NCBI RefSeq assembly: GCF_002217945.1
Contig: NZ_BCMG01000002.1
Span: 124,001-188,000 of the forward strand
Source: Secundilactobacillus silagei JCM 19001
Lineage (GTDB): Bacteria > Bacillota > Bacilli > Lactobacillales > Lactobacillaceae
Direction: 5' to 3'
Length of the DNA: 64,000 nt
Shown: in pieces, positions 21,301 through 27,740 of the stretch
Position numbering within the stretch: the first letter of the stretch is position 1
Layout of the letters: each line of letters begins with the position of its first letter
Position numbers and translations under genes: made by a program
The notes under the pieces: model-generated
Database searches by the model: none
What the model was told of the DNA's origin: nothing
The model's input: only the letters and a program-made list of their open reading frames with translations

Positions 21301-22491
21301 GATACTGACTATCAAACAGGTCAGGCAGCTGGTCAATCTGCTGGTGAATCTAATCAAGTACCTGCTGATTTAAAAGATCAATCACAAGGCTATCAAGATG
21401 GATATACCAGTGCTTATGAAACAGGCAAAGCCAGCTATGATACCGACTACCAAAATGGTCAGGTAGCTGGTCAAACCGATGGAACAGCAAATAAGGCTAC
21501 AGATAACAGTAATCAAAGTGCCGGTTATCAAGATGGCTATGTGAATGGTCAACGCCTTGGCACTCAATTCTATAAAAATGCTGAAACTGCTGGTGAAACA
21601 GTTGGTACTAAGGCTGGTGAAGCCGGTCAAGTACCTGCTGATTTGAAAGATCAACCACAAGGTTATCAAGAAGGTTATACCAGTGCATATGAAGCAGGCA
21701 AAGCCAGCTATGATACCGACTACCAAAATGGTCAGGTAGCTGGTCAAACCGACGGAACAGCAAATAAGGCTACAGATAACAGCAAGCAAAGTGCCGGTTA
21801 TCAAGATGGTTATGTAAACGGTCAGCGACTTGGTGAACAGTTCTATAACAATGCCAAAACTGAGGGTGCTGTAGATGGTATAACAACTGGAGAGGCCGGC
21901 CAAGCAGTACCAGCTGACTTGAAAGACCAGACTCAAGGTTATCAGGATGGTTTCAACAGTACCTATCCGGATAGCTATCAAAAACATCAGGTTAATGAAA
22001 CCTCGACTAATAATGAGTCGGCAGAAGATACGGTTGATCAATCTAGTCAGGCGAATAAAGCAATAGCTGGCAGTGTTAAGAAATCTGAATCCGATAACGT
22101 AATGGTGCAGAAACAAAATAATACTGTAAGTTATAACCAGACCAATTCTGAAGCTGAGGACAGTTCTAAAGAGAATAGTCAAGCTAATGTAAACAACGTT
22201 AGAACTAGCGTTGCTGATGACGTTACTAATCAAAAGAGAGTTCATTCAGTAAACCTTGAAAACAGTAATGTCCATGGCATTGTTGACGGTCAATATTTAC
22301 AAGGTCGAAATCAATCTAACGGTAAAGCAGATGTTAATAAGCATATAGTGGCAGGAAACAAGCAACAAAGTGCTAATAAGTTACCACAAACTAATGTTCA
22401 GCAAGGAAACACAGCATCACTTTTAGGTTTAGTAATGTTGTTAGGTTCATTAGGTGTCATTGATTTGAAACGTAAGAAACGTCAAGACTAA
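15316..22491 (+). CDS. Giant lectin / GX3-repeat LPxTG surface protein 2
   Basis: 2391 residues, start TTG 15316 with a strong AAGGGAGAAAG site. KMYKAGK (17-23) is a KxYKxGK signal motif, hydrophobic core follows, probable cleavage after Ala47. Then a Ser/Thr/Asn-rich linker, an L-type-lectin-like domain (about 170-495, with an Asn/Thr-rich insertion near 365-415 absent from the paralogue), two MucBP-like modules (about 497-715), GY-rich four-residue-periodic repeats (about 716-2225), a charged linker, LPQTN at 2356-2360, hydrophobic segment and KRKKRQD tail. It should be exported, cut by sortase A and linked to peptidoglycan. Paralogue of the gene at 2-9394, but intact at its 3' end. Likely a glycan-binding adhesin; ligand unknown. 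Confidence 0.92.
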   Translation: MENQNRIMKCNETRHYKMYKAGKRILYASIAMIACGSWLFLSQDAHAAVTSNVSTTVNTPATGSANNSQVTDKDLGAAAGNTQDTNTTVGASKDSATKAVSNNLQTNADSTAGPTAANPSSSTSLKTIDQLSGQYIDDKGNVSSNKPAQTVGGNETSDANADMATNVTDNFSGQGGQNDDLPNVTSHHVVIASKPGEVGNNFGKVYQDGDGKQWVKLVSDANDVAASYSFKNQIDTTSSFNIKGEWYLSVPDKDGKPVNPGGGIGIILQPVNPQFAGIGADSDASIDIGIQGQKNTTFLGFDGYKSQFDADHDTDPGTLTIRQTDNTGTKGPGGFNNLNLDKESKYAQQDNLDAPYAIIGGKQKDQEDNQLDDQQWSILVPGYGYLIYTPTKTTRNTKTTNSNKSNNNESNKIDMLFDVNWVPNETQDDSKKVINGTLGTLSVAVSNPNDSSKVLGKVVTDNTELPSATSIALFGALGGTGEGVLAQGRITSYKLQQVPQTVTINYIDSDTGDRLHVDSDTSNAAYSQTLINASVGNTLAVNETTSGNTASYGAPGIAGYTFVGAVGTDASGHYQLADGNDSKNVMQVVNTNALDDTAKKGYNIINVYYKNKNKDSKTRTINSYMMPNGITEPGTSQSSVGSAIAVYPGSTTPISGANGPAINLFANLAEVPIIQVSGYISGYSKDGGNWVAATEIPAITGEDTSTYQVGYVIDPAVSQQDYEADKAKGTAAGIAAGLTGKPASVQGQTLGYTDGYKTGYDTGQQSYISDKNKGEAAGKTAGESNQIPADMIAQTQGYQAGYINAYATGKVSYDNDYQTGQASGQAAGTDNKFTDISQQTAGYQDGYAAGQRLGTQFYNNAKTKGETDGTKAGETGQASIDLKDQPQGYQDGYHNGYEAGKISYDKAYQIGQASGQTDGTENKTTDNSKQSAGYQDGYVAGLTVGQQSYKADKVKGAAKGVVAGLVGETEVNVKGQTVGYTDGYKLGYDAGWKIYDTQKSAGTTAGDADGSAGIDLTTSLSKQTKAYQAGYMSAYTSEKGKYDLDEITGVAAGSVTGFTGKQATNLTGKSVGYIKGYNDAFTAGTKAYNEQKNKGTVDGTVDGFANKTATNLTGQTQGYRDGYTKGQKAGELLYNDAKTAGTTAGTADGLDGLEQVNSDGHTQGYRDGYATAYITGKTSYDVDYKAGQAAGQTDGTFNEKVNNSKQSAGYQAGYAAGQITGQQSYEVDKAQGTVDGNTAGLAGETIVEVKGRTAGYTAGYKSGYITGQENYKTQKSAGEVAGKADGLAGNEAANLKNQSQGYQDGYNASFETSKTSHDLDEIAGTVAGFATGFSGKPATDLAGKSAGYTTGYNVAFTAGKRTYTDQKNKGKAAGTVDGTAGKKVTDLTNQTPGYRDGYVSGHEAGKMLYADANNAGTTAGNADGLNGLKQADLDGHTQGYQTGYETAYAQGKSSYDTDYKNGQSNGQINGAANIVTDNSTKSTGYRAGYVNGQIAGHKSYETDKGKGSVDGIVAGSAGKAAVDLTGQTQGYRDGYASGHEAGKMLYTDANKAGTTAGNADGLSGLKQADLDGHTQGYQAGYETAYAKGKSSYDTDYKNGQINGAANKLTDNNTKSVGYVNGQIAGHESYEIDKGKGSVDGIIAGSTGKAMADLTNQTQGYRDGYASGHKAGEMLYTDAKSSGSKAGKVAGEAGQETSTGLRKQTQGYQDGYIDAYTTAKASYDTDKVKGTVDGVSEGLAGETAVELKVRTAGYTDGYNLGYDAGQKAYNAQAVQGRDAGYTDGLANRIVNNSDKGIGYKMGYAVGNKVGRQNYDADYQTGRVAGQNDGIANKFTDNGQQSVGYQDGYVNGQRLGTQFYNNAKTEGAADGTKTGEAGRAPADLNGQPQGYQDGYTSAYAAGKASYDTDYQTGRTTGQTDGTANKHTDNSNQSAGYQDGYVNGQRLGEQFYNNAKTEGVTDGTKAGEAGQVPADLNGQPQGYQVGYTSAYEVGKAGYDTDYQTGQAAGQSAGESNQVPADLKDQSQGYQDGYTSAYETGKASYDTDYQNGQVAGQTDGTANKATDNSNQSAGYQDGYVNGQRLGTQFYKNAETAGETVGTKAGEAGQVPADLKDQPQGYQEGYTSAYEAGKASYDTDYQNGQVAGQTDGTANKATDNSKQSAGYQDGYVNGQRLGEQFYNNAKTEGAVDGITTGEAGQAVPADLKDQTQGYQDGFNSTYPDSYQKHQVNETSTNNESAEDTVDQSSQANKAIAGSVKKSESDNVMVQKQNNTVSYNQTNSEAEDSSKENSQANVNNVRTSVADDVTNQKRVHSVNLENSNVHGIVDGQYLQGRNQSNGKADVNKHIVAGNKQQSANKLPQTNVQQGNTASLLGLVMLLGSLGVIDLKRKKRQD
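20866..21684 (+). repeat. 273-bp coding repeats in surface protein 2
   Basis: A 91-residue unit containing GYQDGYVNGQRLGxQFYNNA recurs with a 273-bp period (for example 20866 and 21139) and again, less regularly, to about 21.9 kb. Repeats in this gene are more diverged at DNA level than the 270- and 363-bp blocks of the first paralogue. Confidence 0.75.
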
Positions 22492-22512
22492 TTGAAAGTT
22501 GTTAAAAATGAT

Positions 22513-22552
22513 AAAAGAAGCACAATTCTTAAATGAATTGCGCTTCTTTTAA
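22513..22552 (+). terminator. Terminator of surface protein 2
   Basis: AAAAGAAGCACAATT and AATTGCGCTTCTTTT form a 15-bp stem with a single mismatch, ending in a T run. Confidence 0.85.
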
Positions 22553-22604
22553 TTTGCCATAAAGTTTTGGAAAACGAACACTTTTAAAATTGCTTGAATA
22601 TGTC

Positions 22605-22633
22605 TTGTAAGCAAACACGTATCGCAGTATAAT
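22605..22633 (+). promoter_or_regulatory. Promoter of surface protein 3
   Basis: TTGTAA (22605-22610), a 17-bp spacer, and a perfect TATAAT (22628-22633), about 70 bp upstream of the chosen start. Confidence 0.75.
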
Positions 22634-22701
22634 CAACATGCAAAATGGAAAAGTAGGTGTTTTATTGTTCGATGTCATCACTTTTGGGGGAGATGAATGA
22701 A

Positions 22702-25700
22702 ATGAAACAGCAAAGAAAACTCACACAGGGATTAATGATCACAAAAGAACATTATAAGATGTATAAGAAAGGTAAAGCCTGGTCTTATACCATGATCGTA
22801 GCTGCCTCAGTTGGTATCGGGGTAGCAATGACCGGGGGAACGGTTGCTAACGCGGCCGAAACAGCTCAATCGACTGTCACTACAGTTAAAAATACAACTC
22901 ATGCAGTGGCACTGCAGAGTCCAAAAACAACAGTCAATAATGCTACCGAAAAACCGGTTGATTCTGTTACACAGGATGCGGCTGCGACCACGCAACCAGA
23001 TCAGGTAGCTAAAACTGACACTTCTACAGTCAGTCAACCTGCAACGAATAAGGTGGCAGAAAAAGAAACTGAATCAATACCACCAGTTGTAACTACTAAA
23101 GATGAAGTAACATTACCTGCAGAAACTCAAAAAACATCAGAACCTCAAGCAGCACTAAAAACGCAAGCAACACCCAAAACAGAAGCAATACCCAAACCAG
23201 CAAAAGCTGCACCAACCGAAAAACTGCAAGGCCGTGAAGCACCAGTTGATGAGTCGGCCTACTTAGTGACCCAAAAGGACGCTAAGGGCAATTATTCGGT
23301 GAACCCTGATGCCACTGGCAATCCAGATATATCTGTAGACACTAATAACATTGCGCAGTATTTGGAAGCGCACAAGATCGATGGTACGCCAATCACATTT
23401 AACGGGGATACAGTTCAACTAACGGATGGTTTTGAAAGCGCGTTTTCTTTTAATGCACCAAATCAGTTTCCCAAATCCACAGCGCTGATCACCACAAAAC
23501 AGCAGATTAATTTTACCAAGGACTTTAGTTTAAACGCGACTATCGCCATTAATTGGAACAAGCAGATGAAGGACCAAAGTTGGGGCTATGGCGGCGATGG
23601 CATGGGCCTGATGTTTGAAAATGTGTCACCGGACCAAGCGGTTAAAACTGCCCAAGAAGGTGGCGGTATTGGTATCAGTAAGTTGGATGTTAACAAGATT
23701 GCCTACATTATTTCAACGAATGCCAAAAAAGAGTCACCAAAGGGCAGCTACGATAAGAACTCCTGGATTATTTATCAGGCTGAAGACGGTAACCCACAAC
23801 AAGCAATTAATAAACCTGACAATAAGCCCGTTGTTACGAATATAACAACAGCGTTAAGTGATGCGGAACCATCGAAAAGTATCAATTACTCCTTTGTTGT
23901 GAACTATCAAGCTGATGATAAAACACTGACGACGGTGGTTAAAGATGAATCGGGTGCAGACGTGACCACCTGGAAGTACGTTGTTCCAGATGAGTACGTT
24001 GGTAAATTCTTCACCATGGCTGTTTCCGGTGCTACTGCTGCATCACACGCTGCTTATTCAGCAAAAATCAACTCTTACAGCTACCAAGCTGCGACTGCGA
24101 CTTTAAATATTATATCCAGCGGCTTGCCAGCTGACATAACTGGGCCAACGCAAAACGGCATTAAAGGCATGGCCTCAGATGTGGTTGGCTTTTACCGCGC
24201 TGGGACGACAGCACCGACAACTGTTGATGGTAAAACGGTGACCAAGGCAATTGCCGTCCCTGACATCGGAACGAACTATCTAGCAGACAATCAGGCAGTA
24301 GAACTGTCCGGGGCGGATAATGTGATTAATCTCGTCTTCACACATGATGTCAACGTTAGGGTCCAGGCAATTAATGAGGATGGAAAATCAATTGCAGGCA
24401 CTCAACCTCTGAAAACTATAGGCAGACCTGGCACTGTCATTACCCAAACGCCAACGGTTACTGGTTACACGCTGGTCCCTGATCAAACATTGGAGATTCC
24501 TGAAACGGATGGGACAGTGAATGCAGTTTATAAGGCTAATGACCAGAATGCCACTGTTAAGTTTGTGACTACCATTAACGGGGAAACCAAACCAGTTGCT
24601 AAAGACCTGACGCTGCCTGGTGTGACTGACGGGAAAATTGATTACGCGCTGATTGCACCGACCATTCAGGCTGTCTTGGATAAGGGCTATAACCTTAGTC
24701 CTAAAATGGGGTCACTTGAGCCCATCTTTGATAATGATGATCAAAAGGACCAGACACTTGAAGTCGTATTTGTCCCAATTGCACCAGTAAAACTCAGCGT
24801 CAAATTAGTTCCAGTAGACGCTGAGAATGTTCCGTTGGACGCTACTGAAACTACCATCACCGGGTTACCAGGAACGACCATCGCAGCGGATGATTATCCG
24901 CAGGTACCAGGTTACACTGTGCAGGATTCGACATTAACATTTCCGGATAAACCTGATCAAAAAATCCAGGTTGTTTACACAGCTGATACGCAGACAGGCG
25001 CTATTAATTTTATTGATCAGGATAAGCAGTCACTTGCGCCAAGTGTTACTGTCAGTGGTTTGTCAGGGACGGCTGTCAGTCATAAATCAGTGGCACCAAC
25101 CATTCAATTTTTGATTAATCAGGGTTACAAGCTGGTTACTGATGGCACGCTTAATGCCACTTATGATAAGGACACGAAGATACCGCAAACCTTCAAAGTG
25201 ATTTTAACGAAAAACGCAGTGTCACAACTGACCACATCATTAATTCCGGTTGATGAAACTGGTCACATGATCCTCTCTAAAACAACGCAGGTGACCGGCG
25301 TGCCAGGGGATCTAATCAAAGAAACTAATTACCCAACGGTTCCGGGCTACACCGTAGTTCCAGACCAGAAGTTAGTTGTTCCCCAAGCACCAGTTGGGAC
25401 GTTAGTGAAATACAAGGCTGATATCCAAAAGGCAGTGGTGGCCTTTGTTGACCAAAATGGCCAGCCAATTATCACTAGTCAGGTCTTTAGTGGACCTACT
25501 AGAACGGTACTGGATCATAGTCAGGTGGCAACTTATATTCAAGATGCGATTAACAAGGGTTATAGCCTAGTTTCCGACAGTACAGTGAACGCGAGATTTG
25601 ATACTGATTCACAGTCAGTTCAGGGCTTTAAGGTGGTTCTAACACCAATTGTACAGGTTAAAACCGACACTGATGGACCGAAGAAAACTGACACCTCTGA

Positions 25701-26139
25701 AACGGTTGTCCCTCCAACTGATACTTCTCAACCTGTTGTAACACCTCAAACTACGGCCCAAACCGCGCCTGTTACCGAAGCCGGTCAGACAGTTGCGAGT
25801 GAGACTGCACCAACACAAACGGTTGATCAAAAAAACCAGCAACCAACAACTGATGGACAAGAAACTAGTGGTGGAACCGCAGTCTCCAACCATGAAAAGA
25901 CAGCTGCACCGGTCAATCAAGTCAGCGCTCAAGCGGTAGGGGTTAAGTCACCTCAGATACAGAATACAAGTACGGATTTACCTCAGTCCAATGGCACCAA
26001 TAGTGAAACGACTCAGGCAGTACCGCAATTACCACAAACTAACGAGCAACATCAAACAACTACCATCATCGGCATGCTGGTATTGAGCTTGGCAGCTTTA
26101 TTAGGATTAGCGCCAAAGCGGAAACGGCATGCGCGTTAA
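22702..26139 (+). CDS. L-type lectin / MucBP LPxTG adhesin
   Basis: 1145 residues from ATG 22702, chosen because GGGGGAG ends about 10 bp upstream; GTG 22657 and ATG 22693 are less well spaced. KMYKKGKAW (19-27) is a full KxYKxGKxW signal motif, probable cleavage near Ala51. Then a Thr/Pro-rich linker (to about 190), an L-type-lectin-like domain (about 230-465, with WGYGGDGMGLMF and GGGIGI segments), about five or six MucBP-like modules of about 65-70 residues (GYTLVPDQ, GYTVQDST, GYTVVPDQ mark successive units), a Thr/Gln/Pro-rich wall-spanning stretch, LPQTN at 1110-1114, a hydrophobic segment and a KRKRHAR tail. Expected to be a wall-anchored adhesin for mucus or plant/yeast glycans. It lacks the GY repeats of its two neighbours. 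Confidence 0.9.
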   Translation: MKQQRKLTQGLMITKEHYKMYKKGKAWSYTMIVAASVGIGVAMTGGTVANAAETAQSTVTTVKNTTHAVALQSPKTTVNNATEKPVDSVTQDAAATTQPDQVAKTDTSTVSQPATNKVAEKETESIPPVVTTKDEVTLPAETQKTSEPQAALKTQATPKTEAIPKPAKAAPTEKLQGREAPVDESAYLVTQKDAKGNYSVNPDATGNPDISVDTNNIAQYLEAHKIDGTPITFNGDTVQLTDGFESAFSFNAPNQFPKSTALITTKQQINFTKDFSLNATIAINWNKQMKDQSWGYGGDGMGLMFENVSPDQAVKTAQEGGGIGISKLDVNKIAYIISTNAKKESPKGSYDKNSWIIYQAEDGNPQQAINKPDNKPVVTNITTALSDAEPSKSINYSFVVNYQADDKTLTTVVKDESGADVTTWKYVVPDEYVGKFFTMAVSGATAASHAAYSAKINSYSYQAATATLNIISSGLPADITGPTQNGIKGMASDVVGFYRAGTTAPTTVDGKTVTKAIAVPDIGTNYLADNQAVELSGADNVINLVFTHDVNVRVQAINEDGKSIAGTQPLKTIGRPGTVITQTPTVTGYTLVPDQTLEIPETDGTVNAVYKANDQNATVKFVTTINGETKPVAKDLTLPGVTDGKIDYALIAPTIQAVLDKGYNLSPKMGSLEPIFDNDDQKDQTLEVVFVPIAPVKLSVKLVPVDAENVPLDATETTITGLPGTTIAADDYPQVPGYTVQDSTLTFPDKPDQKIQVVYTADTQTGAINFIDQDKQSLAPSVTVSGLSGTAVSHKSVAPTIQFLINQGYKLVTDGTLNATYDKDTKIPQTFKVILTKNAVSQLTTSLIPVDETGHMILSKTTQVTGVPGDLIKETNYPTVPGYTVVPDQKLVVPQAPVGTLVKYKADIQKAVVAFVDQNGQPIITSQVFSGPTRTVLDHSQVATYIQDAINKGYSLVSDSTVNARFDTDSQSVQGFKVVLTPIVQVKTDTDGPKKTDTSETVVPPTDTSQPVVTPQTTAQTAPVTEAGQTVASETAPTQTVDQKNQQPTTDGQETSGGTAVSNHEKTAAPVNQVSAQAVGVKSPQIQNTSTDLPQSNGTNSETTQAVPQLPQTNEQHQTTTIIGMLVLSLAALLGLAPKRKRHAR

Positions 26140-26176
26140 GTAAATCTCTAAGTGATTATCTTCTAATTTGAATTTT

Positions 26177-26208
26177 AAAAGCCCAGATCATCGCGATCTG
26201 GGCTTTTT
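26177..26208. terminator. Bidirectional terminator
   Basis: An uninterrupted stem AAAAGCCCAGATC / GATCTGGGCTTTT with loop ATCGC and T runs on both strands, placed between convergent genes. Confidence 0.9.
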
Positions 26209-26235
26209 GCTGGCTTGGATTAATCAATATTGCAA

Positions 26236-26853
26236 CTAATTGCTTACCCTAGGTTTAGGATTTCCTACTGCAGGATCAATTTCTAACCGGAATAAAACGT
26301 CGCTGTGGTCGGTGAGTGGCAGACCATCCAGATAAAGTTCACGGTAGGTATCGAGATTACGGGGCTGATAATTTGCTTGCTTGATAGCTGTCTTAAGCGA
26401 TTGTAAAGCGGCTGATTGGCTGCCCGCTTCACCGTGCCCCGTCGCCTGAATTTCAGTACCTTCAGTCAGATGTTCAAAGTGTATTTGGTTGGCCAAAGCA
26501 GGCGCCAAGTTAGCGATCTTTTTAGCGGCCTCAAAGATATTTTCATGAATAAATAACGGTTGTTTGAGCCAAATTTTAAACCGCTCGTCATCACCATCGG
26601 CGATCCAAACTGCTTGAACTGGGTAGGGACGGTAGGATTTAAAACTGTCAACTTCAATGCCAATATTCGGACTATCAGCAATGGTTGCTGCCAATTTTTC
26701 AACGGCGGCGGCCAAGGCTAAAAAAGTGTCATCTGCGGTGTGGCTTGAAGTGCGGCCTTCCGCAGTGATATAGCTACGTGTAGTTAACTCAACGAGTTCT
26801 GGAACAACTGAACGCTGATATTCAGCAGGTTCCAATATTTCCCAGTTAAACAT
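26236..26853 (-). CDS. GyrI-like domain protein (putative)
   Basis: 205 residues from ATG 26853, chosen because AAAGGGGGTAA stands directly upstream on the minus strand; a longer reading starts 15 codons earlier. No helix-turn-helix, signal peptide or membrane segment. The C-terminal part (a helix followed by RELYLDGLPLTDHSDVLFRLEI) resembles the end of GyrI/AraC-effector-like domains, which bind small hydrophobic or cationic molecules. Monocistronic, next to a TetR gene transcribed the same way but with its own ribosome binding site. Function uncertain; a stand-alone ligand-binding protein is the best guess. Confidence 0.5.
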   Translation of the reverse strand: MFNWEILEPAEYQRSVVPELVELTTRSYITAEGRTSSHTADDTFLALAAAVEKLAATIADSPNIGIEVDSFKSYRPYPVQAVWIADGDDERFKIWLKQPLFIHENIFEAAKKIANLAPALANQIHFEHLTEGTEIQATGHGEAGSQSAALQSLKTAIKQANYQPRNLDTYRELYLDGLPLTDHSDVLFRLEIDPAVGNPKPRVSN

Positions 26854-26963
26854 CGTGTTACCCCCTTTAGGTGAGTGTGTGCGAACGGTACGGATCAACT
26901 TTAATGTGCCGTTATTTTAAAACAATCGGGGGCAATGTACCACTATCTAGCTTGTTAATTGCA

Positions 26964-27560
26964 TTAATCTGATAACGGTTTTAGCTGCAACTTCGAAAAG
27001 GTACTTAAGCCCTGCATATTTAGGCGGATGGTGTATGCGCGCAGTTCGTTGATCGTCATCGTTTGGGGGTCTTGCAGATAGAGCTGAAACAGTGACAAGG
27101 TGTTATGAATCAGAAAGTAAGCCACCACGGTAGCGTCCTTATTGCTCATTGGAAACGACTGCTTGACACGTTGGGTCAGTGAATCGGCAATGTTGTCACC
27201 AATTTTGCGCATATAAGGTGCATATTCGTTAGAAGAAGTTAGTGCCCGGGCAATGGAATGGTGGTCAAGAACTAACTTACTGTACTGGTCAAAGAAAAAG
27301 CCGGGGTCAGAATAGATCTCCTTTAGCGGTCTAATGGCTAGGATCGACAGCATTTGATTCGAAATGTAATCGACCTGGCCATCCAGCAAATCCTCAATCG
27401 AGTTGTAATGTAGATAAAAAGTTTTTCGATTAATATCGGCTTCTTGCGTTAGCCGGGTCACCGTGATCTCAGATAACGGCATGGTGGCAATCAGGTGCTC
27501 GAACGCGGCTTGAATCGCGTGTTCAGTACGCTGTGCTCGCTTATCAGTATTGGGTACCAT
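26964..27560 (-). CDS. TetR-family regulator of the divergent YhgE/Pip gene
   Basis: 198 residues. Residues about 10-58 form the TetR DNA-binding domain, with recognition-helix sequence INRKTFYLHYNSIEDLL. The C-terminal part resembles the TetR_C domain of Firmicutes regulators that sit beside YhgE/Pip genes. RBS GGGAGGAAAA is 9-10 bp before ATG 27560 on the minus strand. It diverges from a large YhgE/Pip membrane protein gene with 180 bp between them, containing two dyads, and most likely represses it. Confidence 0.85.
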   Translation of the reverse strand: MVPNTDKRAQRTEHAIQAAFEHLIATMPLSEITVTRLTQEADINRKTFYLHYNSIEDLLDGQVDYISNQMLSILAIRPLKEIYSDPGFFFDQYSKLVLDHHSIARALTSSNEYAPYMRKIGDNIADSLTQRVKQSFPMSNKDATVVAYFLIHNTLSLFQLYLQDPQTMTINELRAYTIRLNMQGLSTFSKLQLKPLSD

Positions 27561-27598
27561 GAAGCATTTTCCTCCCTAATTCACAAAATTAAGCAATC

Positions 27599-27705
27599 TG
27601 TGGTATAAGCCACAAATGAGTAGTTTTTGATGTGGTCAAAAAAAGGTGCGGTGTTTATCATACTTAATACACAGTTGGTCATTAACGTGAATTATGAACT
27701 GACCA
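27599..27705. promoter_or_regulatory. Dyads in the tetR-yhgE intergenic region
   Basis: TGTGG/CCACA with a 6-bp spacer at 27599-27614 and TGGTCA/TGACCA with an 18-bp spacer at 27676-27705. Either could be the TetR operator; no clear -35/-10 pair could be assigned. Confidence 0.35.
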
Positions 27706-27740
27706 GCCTAAAAGTTCAAGTGTAAGGGAGAAAATTAAGC

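Noticed and set aside
21382-22245. A 287-codon minus-strand frame under surface protein 2
   Set aside because: Hydrophobic reverse reading of GY-repeat codons; no promoter or ribosome binding site.
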